Source of the DNA: an uncultured Opitutia bacterium
GTDB taxonomy: Bacteria; Verrucomicrobiota; Verrucomicrobiia; Opitutales; UBA953
Assembly (NCBI GenBank): GCA_903850885.1
Contig: CAINMU010000111.1
Coordinates: 1 to 33,840, forward strand
Direction of reading: 5' to 3'
DNA length: 33,840 nt
The position numbers and the translations under genes are program-made. Positions 12,013 to 21,785 of the stretch are shown here, in pieces; the stretch's first letter is position 1, and each line of letters starts with the position of its first letter. The notes beneath the pieces are model-generated. The model was not told the DNA's origin. It was given only the letters and a program-made list of their open reading frames with translations, and made no database searches.

Positions 12013-13040
12013 TCGACGGCAAGCATCAGACTCGCGAGGCCGCTGCCGATGCCCAGCAGCGCGACGCGGTCACCTGACTTGATGCGCCCATCCGCCAGAG
12101 CCAAGGCCAGCGTCGCGGGGACCGACACCGAACCCACGTTGCCCAGATGATGAAAGCTTTGGCAGTCTTTGGTGACATCGAGCCCGAGCTTTTCAAAAAG
12201 CAAAGCGGAATGCCGGCGGCCGACTTGGTGGGTGACTACCCGTTGGGGCGTTGATTCATCCCAACCCGTGACGCCTTTGAATCGGCCCCAACAACGCTGC
12301 GCCAATGCAACGCCGGCGATTAATAAACCCTCCGAGTCGGTGCGCATATCCAGTTCATCCGACGAGGTATCGCCCTCGCACAATGCATTAGCCGATGAAT
12401 CCGTTTCAGCCGCGCCTCCCAGAAGTCGAATCGCACCAGGGGCGGCAAGATCATCCCGACTGACGACAACCGCAGCGGCACCAGCGCCGATCGTTAAATT
12501 GGCGAAGTAAGGTTTAATGCCCTCACGCGTCAGGGTGAGGTCTTCGTTCAACAAACGAACCGTACGCTCGACCAGCGGCCGGCCATCTTCACCGGCACAA
12601 ACGAGCGCTCTCCGGATTTGGCCCGACTCAATGAGCCCAGCGGCCAAGACGATCGCGTTCAGCCAGCCCAGACAGGCGTTCGAGACATCGAGGATTTGGG
12701 CCTGCGGTCCCAGCCCCAACAAACCGTGTACGTAAGCGGCCGTCGATGGCTCAAGCCGATCGCGACAAACCGATGAATGGATTAACAAGTCGATATCATG
12801 GGGCCCCACGCCGGCGGCGACCATCGCCCGGCGACCGGCCGAAGCGGAAGCTTCCGAAGGGCGAATCGCCTGAGGCCAGAAGCGTCGCTCGTGAATCCCA
12901 GTCATCAGCTCCAAGCGCCCTTCCGGTAGCTTTAAACGCTGGTAGAGCGGGGCTAATTTTAATTCCAAAGTCTCCGAAGTCCAAACTTCGGGAGGAAGTT
13001 CAGCCACCAGCCCGGATAAAACTGTGCGCCTAAATTGCAC
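12003..13040 (-). CDS. oleA: OleA-like thiolase (acyl-CoA condensing enzyme / 3-oxoacyl-ACP synthase III family)
   Basis: TGIHERRFW, ILDVSNACLGWLNA (catalytic Cys), C-terminal HHLGNVGSVSVPATLALA. GTG start at 13040 preferred over the TTG at 13082, which overlaps fabI by 41 nt. Confidence 0.78.
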   Translation of the reverse strand: MQFRRTVLSGLVAELPPEVWTSETLELKLAPLYQRLKLPEGRLELMTGIHERRFWPQAIRPSEASASAGRRAMVAAGVGPHDIDLLIHSSVCRDRLEPSTAAYVHGLLGLGPQAQILDVSNACLGWLNAIVLAAGLIESGQIRRALVCAGEDGRPLVERTVRLLNEDLTLTREGIKPYFANLTIGAGAAAVVVSRDDLAAPGAIRLLGGAAETDSSANALCEGDTSSDELDMRTDSEGLLIAGVALAQRCWGRFKGVTGWDESTPQRVVTHQVGRRHSALLFEKLGLDVTKDCQSFHHLGNVGSVSVPATLALALADGRIKSGDRVALLGIGSGLASLMLAVECQ

Positions 13041-13041
13041 G

Positions 13042-13842
13042 TCAGAGAATACGGGATGACGCCTTGACCAATTCTTCGTCAAAGAAATTCAGCCCCATGC
13101 CCGCATCGACGACGACGCCTTGGCCGTTGATGCCGCTGGAGCGCGGCGAAAGCAGCCAGACCGCCGTATCGGCGACTTCCTGGGTTTTCAGGGCCTCCTT
13201 GCGAAAGGTCATCTTTTCGGCGTGTAGGTAATTATGGAGATAGCCAGGGATGCCCGCGCTCGCACTCGTCTTCAGCGGGCCGGCGTTCACGCTGTTAAAG
13301 CGGACGCGCGTGTCCGCGGAAAAAGATTTCGCCAGGAAACGCGTTGCCGATTCCAAGGCCGCCTTGATGGGGGACATGTAACCGTAGTTGGAAGCGGTGA
13401 CTTGCGAAGAAATCCCGATCGAGACCACCGAGGCATCCGACTTAAGATGGGGCTTCAACGCCCGGGCTAATTCGACGAGCGAAAAACAGGAAATGGCCGT
13501 CGCTTGGAGAAAATCAGCTCGGAGGGTCTCGTGAAAAGGCTGCATCCCTTGGGAGAAATTCGCGAACGCCACGCTGTGTAAAACCCCGTCAAGCGGGCCA
13601 TGTTCCTTGCCCACCGCCGAGGCCAAGCGGATGGTTTCTTCTTCCCGCTCAAGGTCACAGAGGTAAACTGGCTTCCCTTCCAGAAGGCCCTTAAGCGAAT
13701 CGAGCCGCGCTTGGGAACGGACGGAATAGATCACCTTGGCGCCTTCTTCCTCGAGGGTCTTCGCCACGTGCCAAGCGACCGACTTCTTATTGGCGACGCC
13801 CAAGACGAGAAAGGTTTTTCCGGTGAGACCAAGAAACGACAT
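13042..13842 (-). CDS. fabI: Enoyl-[acyl-carrier-protein] reductase (FabI)
   Basis: LVLGVANKKSVAWHVAKTLEEEGA; HSVAFA; Y-x6-K in SNYGYMSPIKAALES; VNAGPLKTSASAGI. Confidence 0.92.
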   Translation of the reverse strand: MSFLGLTGKTFLVLGVANKKSVAWHVAKTLEEEGAKVIYSVRSQARLDSLKGLLEGKPVYLCDLEREEETIRLASAVGKEHGPLDGVLHSVAFANFSQGMQPFHETLRADFLQATAISCFSLVELARALKPHLKSDASVVSIGISSQVTASNYGYMSPIKAALESATRFLAKSFSADTRVRFNSVNAGPLKTSASAGIPGYLHNYLHAEKMTFRKEALKTQEVADTAVWLLSPRSSGINGQGVVVDAGMGLNFFDEELVKASSRIL

Positions 13843-13851
13843 TGCAGTTAA

Positions 13852-14292
13852 TCAGTCGGCCTTATCGATAAGGGCGAGGGCAAAACGTATCGTCAGAACC
13901 GCCTTGCCCTCTCGGCGAACGGTCCCCGTCATGAAGTGAAATTGCTGCAGGGTTTCGACGTGCTTGACCTCGATGGAGACCGTGTCGCCTGGGCGCACCA
14001 TCCCTTTGAACTTTGCCTCTTCGATGCGGCAAAGTACCGGAGTCTTGTCGGCGGCCACCCCGCCCTCCCCCTGGAGCTTTTTGGTCAGAAAAATAGCCGC
14101 CGCTTGAAAAACCGACTCGCACAGCAGCACCCCCGGGGTGATGGGGTTGCCCGGGTAGTGACCAGCATAGAATGGCTCGTCCGCGCGGAAAGTCCGAGAA
14201 CAAGTCACCCCGTCGGCCCGCATTTCATCAATCCGATCCAAAAACAGAAAAGGGGGGCGATGAGGGATGGTGTCGAGGACGGCCTGCAACAT
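13852..14292 (-). CDS. fabZ: 3-hydroxyacyl-ACP dehydratase, FabZ-like
   Basis: IPHRPPFLFLDRIDEM; catalytic GHYPGNPITPGVLLCESVFQAAAIF (hot-dog fold). Confidence 0.87.
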   Translation of the reverse strand: MLQAVLDTIPHRPPFLFLDRIDEMRADGVTCSRTFRADEPFYAGHYPGNPITPGVLLCESVFQAAAIFLTKKLQGEGGVAADKTPVLCRIEEAKFKGMVRPGDTVSIEVKHVETLQQFHFMTGTVRREGKAVLTIRFALALIDKAD

Positions 14293-14386
14293 AACGTCAT
14301 TTTTGGCCTCAGAAGCACCGACAAGCGATAGGAAAACATCGCTGGACGCATTTGCCTTTTCCTAATTGCCGCCCAATCTTGGCAGG

Positions 14387-14899
14387 ATGAAGACCCTCTT
14401 CGCCTCCATGCTCCTCTCCCTCTTCCCCTTCCTTGGCAGCGCCGCTGAAAAGCTCGCCGTCGGCGATGCTATCCCGGACGTCGTCTGCAATGACCAAGAC
14501 GGCAAGCCCGTCGATCTCGCCAAAGAAGGCGCCAAGGGCACCCTGCTCGTCTATTTCTACCCCAAAGCGAAGACGGGTGGTTGCACTAAACAGGGCTGCT
14601 CACTTCGGGACAGCTGGGCTGATCTCCAAAAAGCCGGCGTCCAAGTCCTGGGTGTGAGCACCGACGACGAAAAACTCCAGAAGGAATTCAAAGACGAACA
14701 AAAATTTCCCTTCCGCCTTCTCGCCGACAAGGAGAAGAAAGCTGTGACCGAAGCTTTCGGCGTGAAGAGCATGGTCGGCTTTGCCAGTCGCAGCGCCTTC
14801 CTCTTCAAGGACGGCAAGTGCGTGTACGCCGACCACAAGGGCCACACCAGCGACCAAGCCAAGGTCATCCTCGACTTCCTCGCCTCCGAGAAGAAGTAA
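14387..14899 (+). CDS. Exported peroxiredoxin, AhpC/TSA Bcp-like
   Basis: Signal peptide MKTLFASMLLSLFPFLGSAAE; FYPKAKTGGCTKQGCSLRD (Cys-x4-Cys as in Bcp); VLGVSTDDEKLQKEF. Confidence 0.88.
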   Translation: MKTLFASMLLSLFPFLGSAAEKLAVGDAIPDVVCNDQDGKPVDLAKEGAKGTLLVYFYPKAKTGGCTKQGCSLRDSWADLQKAGVQVLGVSTDDEKLQKEFKDEQKFPFRLLADKEKKAVTEAFGVKSMVGFASRSAFLFKDGKCVYADHKGHTSDQAKVILDFLASEKK

Positions 14900-14919
14900 G
14901 TCCGGGAGACTTACCTAAT

Positions 14920-14951
14920 AAAAAGTCCGCATCGTTTGATGCGGACTTTTT
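14920..14951. terminator. Bidirectional Rho-independent terminator between peroxiredoxin and prs
   Basis: aaaaagtccgcatc-gttt-gatgcggacttttt between convergent genes. Confidence 0.85.
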
Positions 14952-14969
14952 CGTGTCCTGACGTCAGGC

Positions 14970-15920
14970 TCAGTGCCCCTTGATGGGGAAAAGGTCGGTC
15001 ACGCTGCTGTTGCCGTGGATGCGGCGGATGGCATCTGAAAGCAGAGGGGCGATCGAAAGTACCGTGATGGGCAGGCCGCGGGTATCGATGGGCACGGAGT
15101 TGGTCGTGATCACTTCATCGATTGCACCGTTACGTAAGCGCTCGTAAGCGATTTCCTGAATCATGCAGTGAGAGACCACGGCGCGCACCGAGCGGGCGCC
15201 GTTCTTCTTCAATAGTTCAGCGGCCGCCGTCAATGTGCCGGCGGTTTCGGTCATGTCGTCGACCAAGATGACGTCGCGACCATCGACTTCGCCGACGAGG
15301 CTGGTGGCCTGGACGGTCGTCGCGCTGGTCCGGCGCTTGGCCACGAAACCATAGGGTAGATTCAGCATATCAGCCACCGCGGCCGCATATTTCAGGCCGC
15401 CGACATCGGGCGAAATCACCGTGGCATCCTTCAACCAAGGTTTATTTTTGATATGCGCGTAGAAGACGGGCGAGGCGTAAAGATGGTCGACCGGGATATC
15501 GAAGAAGCCCTGGATTTGCTGCGCATGCAAATCGACGGTCAGCACGCGGTTCGCGCCGGCGGCGGTGAGCAAATTGGCCACGAGCTTGGCCGTGATCGGC
15601 ACGCGGGGTTTATCTTTACGGTCTTGCCGGGCATATCCGAAAAACGGGATCACCGCGGTGATGCGCGCGGCGGACGCCCGGCGCATCGCGTCGATCATGA
15701 TGAGCAATTCCATGATGCGGTCATTAGCCGGAGCGCAGGTCGGCTGAATGACGTAAACATCGCAACCGCGGATATTCTCGTTGATCTGCACGAACGTTTC
15801 ACCGTCCGGGAAGCGATTAACCGTAGCCGAACCCAGCGGCACGCCGAGGTGTTCGCAGATTTCTTTGGCGAGGGCCGGATTGGCGTTGCCGGTAAAAATC
15901 TTCATCTCTGGGGCGCTCAT
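14970..15920 (-). CDS. prs: Ribose-phosphate pyrophosphokinase
   Basis: RFPDGETFVQINENIRGCDVYVIQPT; FFGYARQDRKDKPRVPITAKLVANLL; VDLHAQQIQGFFDIPVDHLYASP; VDDMTETAGTL. Confidence 0.96.
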   Translation of the reverse strand: MSAPEMKIFTGNANPALAKEICEHLGVPLGSATVNRFPDGETFVQINENIRGCDVYVIQPTCAPANDRIMELLIMIDAMRRASAARITAVIPFFGYARQDRKDKPRVPITAKLVANLLTAAGANRVLTVDLHAQQIQGFFDIPVDHLYASPVFYAHIKNKPWLKDATVISPDVGGLKYAAAVADMLNLPYGFVAKRRTSATTVQATSLVGEVDGRDVILVDDMTETAGTLTAAAELLKKNGARSVRAVVSHCMIQEIAYERLRNGAIDEVITTNSVPIDTRGLPITVLSIAPLLSDAIRRIHGNSSVTDLFPIKGH

Positions 15921-15925
15921 GTCGG

Positions 15926-16969
15926 TTAGCTCTTAGGAGAGTCCAAGGAGGCGGCGAGCGAATCAACCTTTTTGAACAAATCGGGTAAACGACGGGACAA
16001 AACGACCAATCGGCGTTCCAGCCCAAAGGGCATCGCCGGCGTTCCATTGACGAAGCCGTCGGCGAGCACGTCTTCAAAGAGACCAGCTTGGGCGCCCAGT
16101 TTGACGCGGTCGCCAAGAGTCAAGTGCCCGGCCACGCCGGCCTGCCCGCCGAGCACGCAATGATCGCCGAGCGTCGTACTTCCCGCAATGCCCACCTGCG
16201 CGGTGATGAGACATTGGCGGCCGATTCTGACATTATGGGCGATTTGGACTAAGTTATCGATTTTAGTTCCGCGGCCAATCACCGTCCGGCTAAAGCGGGC
16301 GCGGTCAATCGTCGTGTTCGCCCCGACTTCGACGTCATCCTCCAAGACAACGGTTCCGATTTGCGGGATGCGATGAATCGTGCCGTCGATCGGCTCGTAG
16401 CCGAAGCCATCGGAGCCGATGATGGCTCCAGGTTGAATGCGGCAACGAGCGCCCAAGACGCAATAATCGCCAATAAGTACGCCCGGTTTAAGCCAAGAGT
16501 CTGGCCCGACCTTAGCATGCGTGCCGATTTGGCAGCGAGCCTCCAGCGTCACGCCGGCGGCGATGATCGCATTTTCACCGATGACACAAAGCGGACCGAT
16601 GTGCGCGGAAGGGTCAACGACGGCAGAAGGAGCCACCACGGCGGAGGCATGGACGCCAGCCGGTGGCTTAGGCCAGAGCTTGGCCTCCAAGACCGAACAA
16701 ATCAAAGCCAAGGCATAGGAAGGTTTGGCGACGCGTAAGAATACCTGATTCGCCTGAGGAACCCCGACGAATTCAAGCGGCACAAGGATCACGCCCGCCC
16801 GGGAAGTTGCCACTTCCGCCGAGTATTTCAGGTTACCTAAAAAAGATAGATCATCCGCTGAGGCTTCAGCTAAAGCGGCGATGCCTTGAATCGGATCAGT
16901 CCTCACCCCCTCAACAGCCACAGCCTCGATCATCGAGGCGACTTGTTGTGGGGTGAAAGTGATAGACAT
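15926..16969 (-). CDS. lpxD: UDP-3-O-acylglucosamine N-acyltransferase
   Basis: Left-handed beta-helix hexapeptide repeats; [66 protein letters not shown]. Confidence 0.95.
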   Translation of the reverse strand: MSITFTPQQVASMIEAVAVEGVRTDPIQGIAALAEASADDLSFLGNLKYSAEVATSRAGVILVPLEFVGVPQANQVFLRVAKPSYALALICSVLEAKLWPKPPAGVHASAVVAPSAVVDPSAHIGPLCVIGENAIIAAGVTLEARCQIGTHAKVGPDSWLKPGVLIGDYCVLGARCRIQPGAIIGSDGFGYEPIDGTIHRIPQIGTVVLEDDVEVGANTTIDRARFSRTVIGRGTKIDNLVQIAHNVRIGRQCLITAQVGIAGSTTLGDHCVLGGQAGVAGHLTLGDRVKLGAQAGLFEDVLADGFVNGTPAMPFGLERRLVVLSRRLPDLFKKVDSLAASLDSPKS

Positions 16970-16982
16970 GAACCTAAATGAA

Positions 16983-17005
16983 GCGCCCCTGCTTAGCAGG
17001 GGCGC
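16983..17005 (-). terminator. Strong hairpin between skp and lpxD (possible partial terminator/processing site)
   Basis: GCGCCCCTGC-TTA-GCAGGGGCGC, perfect 10-bp stem, but only a weak T-run on the minus strand. Confidence 0.5.
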
Positions 17006-17014
17006 GTTTCGGGC

Positions 17015-17602
17015 TTATTTGGCAGCGGGCTTATCGCCAGCTGGGGCGGCAGGAGTGACAGGTGCCGTGCTCTTGTAGCCAGCGTTGAGTTCCTTGGTGA
17101 TCTCTTCGGTGATATCGAGCGTAGCGTCCGCATGGAAGGCAATCGCCTTAGGAAGGATGAGTTGAAGGCCCTTTTCCTTGGCGACCTTTTCAGACTGGGA
17201 TTTGATATCCGCGTTCACGGCATTCTGCAGTTCATTGAAGCGCTGCTGGATGGTGGCCTGAGCATTCTGGGCGAACTGCTGATACTCCTGAAAGCGCTGC
17301 TGGAGGGCGTTGTTCTTAACTTGGGCTTCGGACTGAAGGGACTTCTTACCGGCTTCGTTGAGAATCGGATCGTTAGCACGCTTGACGGTGGCGTCGAGGT
17401 CAGCCTTGAGGCCTTCGACTTCCTTGCCGCGCTCAGCGATGGCGGCTTTGCTGGATTCGACGGACTTGTCGATGCTGGCCTTGGTTTCGATGGCCTTATT
17501 GTATTTGGCCATGACTTCAGCGATATCGACGACGCCAACGTTAGGGGCGGCGGCGAAAACCGAAGTGGCGGCGAAGATGAGAAGAGCGGATAGGGACTTC
17601 AT
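17015..17602 (-). CDS. OmpH/Skp-family periplasmic chaperone
   Basis: Signal peptide MKSLSALLIFAATSVFAAA; VGVVDIAEVMAKYNK; Lys/Gln-rich coiled coil; C-terminal LDITEEITKELNAGYKS; located next to bamA. Confidence 0.85.
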   Translation of the reverse strand: MKSLSALLIFAATSVFAAAPNVGVVDIAEVMAKYNKAIETKASIDKSVESSKAAIAERGKEVEGLKADLDATVKRANDPILNEAGKKSLQSEAQVKNNALQQRFQEYQQFAQNAQATIQQRFNELQNAVNADIKSQSEKVAKEKGLQLILPKAIAFHADATLDITEEITKELNAGYKSTAPVTPAAPAGDKPAAK

Positions 17603-17643
17603 GGTAGGGAGTTGAGAAAGTAGGAACGGCGGAAGGTTGGCAA

Positions 17644-20124
17644 TCAAAAGACCGTGCCAAAACTGAAGTTAAACTTCATGCCGCCCGTATTGAGCGGAGC
17701 CCCGGTTGTAGGGTTTTTGGTGGTTTTTAAGGGGAAACCGAAGTCCAGACGCATCACGGCCCCGCCCAATAGAATGCGCATGCCGACACCCCAGTCGGCG
17801 TTGGCCTGTGACAGACTGAAGTCGGCGCTTTCGGCATTGACCAAGCCAAAATCATAAAAAGCGGCCAAGCGCAGATTATCGGCGGCCTTGATCAGGTATT
17901 CGGTACTGAAATAACCATAGGTCATGCCGCCCATGGGCTGATTGCCGAAACTGGTGTCATAGGTTTCAAACGAACCCACATCATTGTAAGCAAAACCACG
18001 CATATCGTAAGCGCCGCCGAGATAAAAGCGTTCGTAGAAAGGAAGCTCAGAGCGCTTGCCTGAAAGCATGCCGACGCGGCCGATCACGCTTAAGGTCTGT
18101 TCGGCGGTGGGTGAAAGGAGTAACCATTTGCCCGCCCGCAGCTCGGTCTTCAGATAGGAAAGACTTCCGCCCAGCCCGTTACCGGCAATTTCTTCGGACA
18201 AGGAAATCCGCGAACCGCGCGTGGGGAAATTATATTCGTCGCGGGTATCTTGAGATGCCGAAAGGGTAATCGAGGAAATCGTCTTAGGGTGGCCGCTTTC
18301 ATTGGCAACATCCGCCGGAGCGGAAAGGGTGACGTCACCCACCGATACGCGGCGAAGGTCATAAGCGATGCGCCCTTCGACGGCGCCGAAGATCCGGCGG
18401 CGCGCATAGACGCCAAAGCCTTCGGTCACGACGGAGTAATTGGCCGACTGGAAGCCAGTAAAACGGCGCTCAATCTTATAGCCGACGGCCAAATCACGCT
18501 CCCAAAGGGCTGGCTCTTCGAACGAATGCTCAAAGGAACTGGAGACGCTACCCGCGGAAACTCGTACTCGGAATTTTTGGCCACCACCGCGATACCATCC
18601 TTCGGGATTAGAATAATCGAAGTTCCCTTCGGAATATTCGACGAAGCCCACCAGCTGCTCGACCGTGCTGTAGCCCGCGCCAAAACTCACCTGGCCGGTC
18701 GGACCTTCCTTGACCACGACACGCAGGTCGCTTTGGCCCGGGACTGGAGTCGGAATCGGGGTAACGCGGACTTCCTCAAAAAATTGGGTATTGCGCAGAC
18801 GGCCTTCGGAAACGCGCATGCGGGCAAGGTCGAAAACTTCGCCCGGCCCCAGGGCTAACTCACGGGCAATGACGTTCGAACGCGTCTTGGTATTGCCTTG
18901 GATTTCCAAAGAACGGACGGAGAAGCGCTGCCCTTCTTCCAGCGTAAATTTAACATCGATGGCACCGGTTTCCAGATTCGGCTTACGACCGACGTTTACC
19001 TGCGTGTTCAAATAACCCATCTGGCCATAATACTCGCGCAGCTTATCCGCCGCCGCTTCGACGGCGCCGGTCGCATACCAGTCGCCTCTATTCAAATGAT
19101 CCACTTCCACGGGGTGAGCCCCCCGGCGCAGCGAAGGCTCACTGACGACTTTCAGCAAAGCCTCGGTCTTGAACGCCTCTTGGGCCGCTCCCATGCCGTT
19201 GCCCGAAAGAGTCACGCTACCGACGGCGTAACGTCGGCCTTCTTTGACCCGAATGACGACATCAAGCCAGCCGCTCGTGTCAGAGGCGTCTTTGATGGTG
19301 CAGGCCTTTTCGGCATCCATTTCTTCGATTTGGACATCAAGAAAACCCTTGGCCCGATAGAAATCCCGGACGCGTTGGCAATCTTTGCGGTATTCATCAG
19401 GGTCCAGACGTCCGCCGCTCGTCAGCCAAGAAAATTTCCACCAGCGCCACGTGGAGGATTTCAAGTCAGCTCCGTCGATGACTTCACTTTCCTTCAGAGC
19501 CGTGGCGCCTTCGATGCGGACGTGATCTACTTTCAATTCAATGCCTTCACGGATGATGACCGAAACCTTCACCCCACCTTTGGCTGGGAACGTCTGCGAG
19601 GTCACGATGGTGAAGGGACGTTTTTTGCGGAGTTCGGTCTGCAGCTTCACCTCGGAACGGCGGAGTAAAGCGGGTTCAAGCGGCTCGCCTACCTTAACGT
19701 CTTCAATCGTCGTTCCGGTGCTAAACCATTCCGAGGTGTCCTTATTAACCAACCCGTCGCCGCCGACATAATCGATGGAGACCAGGAGAGGCCGGGGCTC
19801 GACGGTGACGACGACATCGACTTGTCCGGTCTTAAGATCGAGCTCGGGAACGACGATGGCTTGGGTGAAGCGACCCGTCGCATAAAGGGCGCGGACCGTG
19901 CTTGCGACGGCCTCCTTGGAGAAAACTTCGCCGGCACGCAGCGCGACATACCCCAGCACGAATTGCTCAGAAAACGCACCCCCTTCGGCCTTCACGCGAA
20001 TCGAGCGAACGATGGGATCTTTCTCGGTCGCGGGCGCAACTTGGGCCACGGCAACGAGCGGCGCGAGGGCTAAAGTAAAACAGGCGGCCTGGAGGAGGCT
20101 GCGATTGACGATGGGTTTATTCAT
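17644..20124 (-). CDS. bamA: Outer membrane protein assembly factor BamA
   Basis: Signal peptide, repeated POTRA-like domains, C-terminal barrel (GFAYNDVG..., GGAVMRLDFGFPL) ending in aromatic F; next to skp and lpxD. Confidence 0.93.
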   Translation of the reverse strand: MNKPIVNRSLLQAACFTLALAPLVAVAQVAPATEKDPIVRSIRVKAEGGAFSEQFVLGYVALRAGEVFSKEAVASTVRALYATGRFTQAIVVPELDLKTGQVDVVVTVEPRPLLVSIDYVGGDGLVNKDTSEWFSTGTTIEDVKVGEPLEPALLRRSEVKLQTELRKKRPFTIVTSQTFPAKGGVKVSVIIREGIELKVDHVRIEGATALKESEVIDGADLKSSTWRWWKFSWLTSGGRLDPDEYRKDCQRVRDFYRAKGFLDVQIEEMDAEKACTIKDASDTSGWLDVVIRVKEGRRYAVGSVTLSGNGMGAAQEAFKTEALLKVVSEPSLRRGAHPVEVDHLNRGDWYATGAVEAAADKLREYYGQMGYLNTQVNVGRKPNLETGAIDVKFTLEEGQRFSVRSLEIQGNTKTRSNVIARELALGPGEVFDLARMRVSEGRLRNTQFFEEVRVTPIPTPVPGQSDLRVVVKEGPTGQVSFGAGYSTVEQLVGFVEYSEGNFDYSNPEGWYRGGGQKFRVRVSAGSVSSSFEHSFEEPALWERDLAVGYKIERRFTGFQSANYSVVTEGFGVYARRRIFGAVEGRIAYDLRRVSVGDVTLSAPADVANESGHPKTISSITLSASQDTRDEYNFPTRGSRISLSEEIAGNGLGGSLSYLKTELRAGKWLLLSPTAEQTLSVIGRVGMLSGKRSELPFYERFYLGGAYDMRGFAYNDVGSFETYDTSFGNQPMGGMTYGYFSTEYLIKAADNLRLAAFYDFGLVNAESADFSLSQANADWGVGMRILLGGAVMRLDFGFPLKTTKNPTTGAPLNTGGMKFNFSFGTVF

Positions 20125-21556
20125 TACGGTATTCTTTAGCCAAGGACTCGAAGCGTGTAAGCCCCGGGTTAAAGAGCAAGTTGATGTCAGCGGTCGGGCC
20201 GTTACGGTTTTTAGCTATAATGAGCTGGCGGGTATAGCATCCGGGCTGGGCAGCATGCTCTTCCTCCTGATCGGGCTGCTGCTTCTGGCTGGCCGTGGGC
20301 TTCGAGATCAGCATGACGATGTCCGCATCCTGCTCAATCGACCCAGATTCGCGCAAATCAGACATCCGCGGCTGGCGGGCCTCGTCTTCCGACTTACGAT
20401 TAAGCTGAGCGAGGGCGATAATCGGGATATTAAACTCTTTGGCCATGGCCTTGATGCTACGAGAGACTTCGGCGATCTGCTGCTCGCGCGGGAGACCCGA
20501 ATCGAGACCATTAATTAGCTGGATGTAGTCGATCACGACCATATCTAAGGGCTTACGGGCATGCACCCGACGGCATTTCGCCCGGATTTCGAGGATATTC
20601 TGGCCCCCATTATCATCGACCACCAGCGGGCGTCCCTTGAATTCATTGGCCGCGGCGACCAAGTCCAGCTGCATACGTTCATCCGGGTGAGCCGAGCGCA
20701 ACTTCGTCATGCTGACGCGGGCGCGCGAACAAAGCATGCGGAGGGCCAATTCCCGGGCAGGCATTTCCAAGGAAAAGAGCAGGACGTGGGCCGGGCCCTT
20801 ATTTGAGTTAGGCTTAGGGAAAAGCGCAGCCTCGATGAAATTTAAGGCGATGGAAGTCTTTCCCATACCAGGTCGGGCAGCCACGACCACCATCTGGCCA
20901 CCTTGGAAGCCGAAAGTGAGCGCATCTAAATCAGTGAAACCGGTCGGGACTCCTTGCACCGAATTACGGTCGCGCATGATACGTTCGACCAGCTCCATCG
21001 CTTCTTCGATCGGCTTATCGATTGAAACAGCTGATTCGGAAATACGGTCTTCGCTGATGCGGAAGAAGGATTGTTCAACGTCCTCGAGCAAGCGCTCGAT
21101 TCCTTCGGCGTGAGAGTGGGCTTTCTCCACCGTGGTCACGGCGGTGGAAATCAATTGCCGGAGAAAGTGTTTCTCACGGATGATGGCTAACCAGTGAGGA
21201 GCGTGGGCGGTGGAGGTCACCAAGCCGGTCAGCTCATTAACATAGGCGGCGCCACCGGCGGATTCGATGCGCCCTTCCCGCCGCAGCCGCTCGGTGAGCG
21301 TGATCTCGTCGATGCCCATACTATCCTGCGACAGGGCCAAGGCCGTGGCGTAGATGTCCTGGTGCTTAGGGTCGAAAAAATAATCCGCCGTGACGCGCTG
21401 CTCGAGGCATCGCTGCAAAGTGTCGCCGCCGTCGATGACGATACTGGCAATCAATCCGCGTTCGGCATCGAGATTGTGCGGGGGCACCCGATCGCCGTAA
21501 TTTGGAGAGGCGGCTGGGCGCTGACGGGAACGCCGTCCCGGGGAGGAATCGGTCAT
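20117..21556 (-). CDS. dnaB: Replicative DNA helicase DnaB
   Basis: VPPHNLDAERGLIASI; Walker A ARPGMGKTSIALNF; VVIDYIQLI; LAQLNRKSEDEARQPRMSDLRESGSIEQDADIVMLI. Confidence 0.96.
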   Translation of the reverse strand: MTDSSPGRRSRQRPAASPNYGDRVPPHNLDAERGLIASIVIDGGDTLQRCLEQRVTADYFFDPKHQDIYATALALSQDSMGIDEITLTERLRREGRIESAGGAAYVNELTGLVTSTAHAPHWLAIIREKHFLRQLISTAVTTVEKAHSHAEGIERLLEDVEQSFFRISEDRISESAVSIDKPIEEAMELVERIMRDRNSVQGVPTGFTDLDALTFGFQGGQMVVVAARPGMGKTSIALNFIEAALFPKPNSNKGPAHVLLFSLEMPARELALRMLCSRARVSMTKLRSAHPDERMQLDLVAAANEFKGRPLVVDDNGGQNILEIRAKCRRVHARKPLDMVVIDYIQLINGLDSGLPREQQIAEVSRSIKAMAKEFNIPIIALAQLNRKSEDEARQPRMSDLRESGSIEQDADIVMLISKPTASQKQQPDQEEEHAAQPGCYTRQLIIAKNRNGPTADINLLFNPGLTRFESLAKEYRNE

Positions 21557-21724
21557 GGGGGCTTAGAGTGCGGAAGGTGACGTCGTCTGCATAGTCTCGA
21601 TTGAACGCAAGTTACACCCAACCGTTTGTGAATAAAGACGCAAGCAATTGTAACATTCGACACTTATCCTTGGGCCGGAGCCCATGGGTGACATTCAGAT
21701 GACGTTTTGAATCCTATTAAGTTA

Positions 21725-21771
21725 AATAAAAAAACGGGCCGCTAATTGCGTAGACGCAACCGTGGGGCCCG
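21725..21771 (-). terminator. Terminator-like hairpin in a divergent intergenic region (T-run on minus strand)
   Basis: CGGGCC 21735-21740 pairs with GGCCCG 21766-21771, inner TTGCGT-ag-ACGCAA 21746-21759; minus strand continues TTTTTTTATT. Confidence 0.6.
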
Positions 21772-21785
21772 CCTGAATTGAGGCC

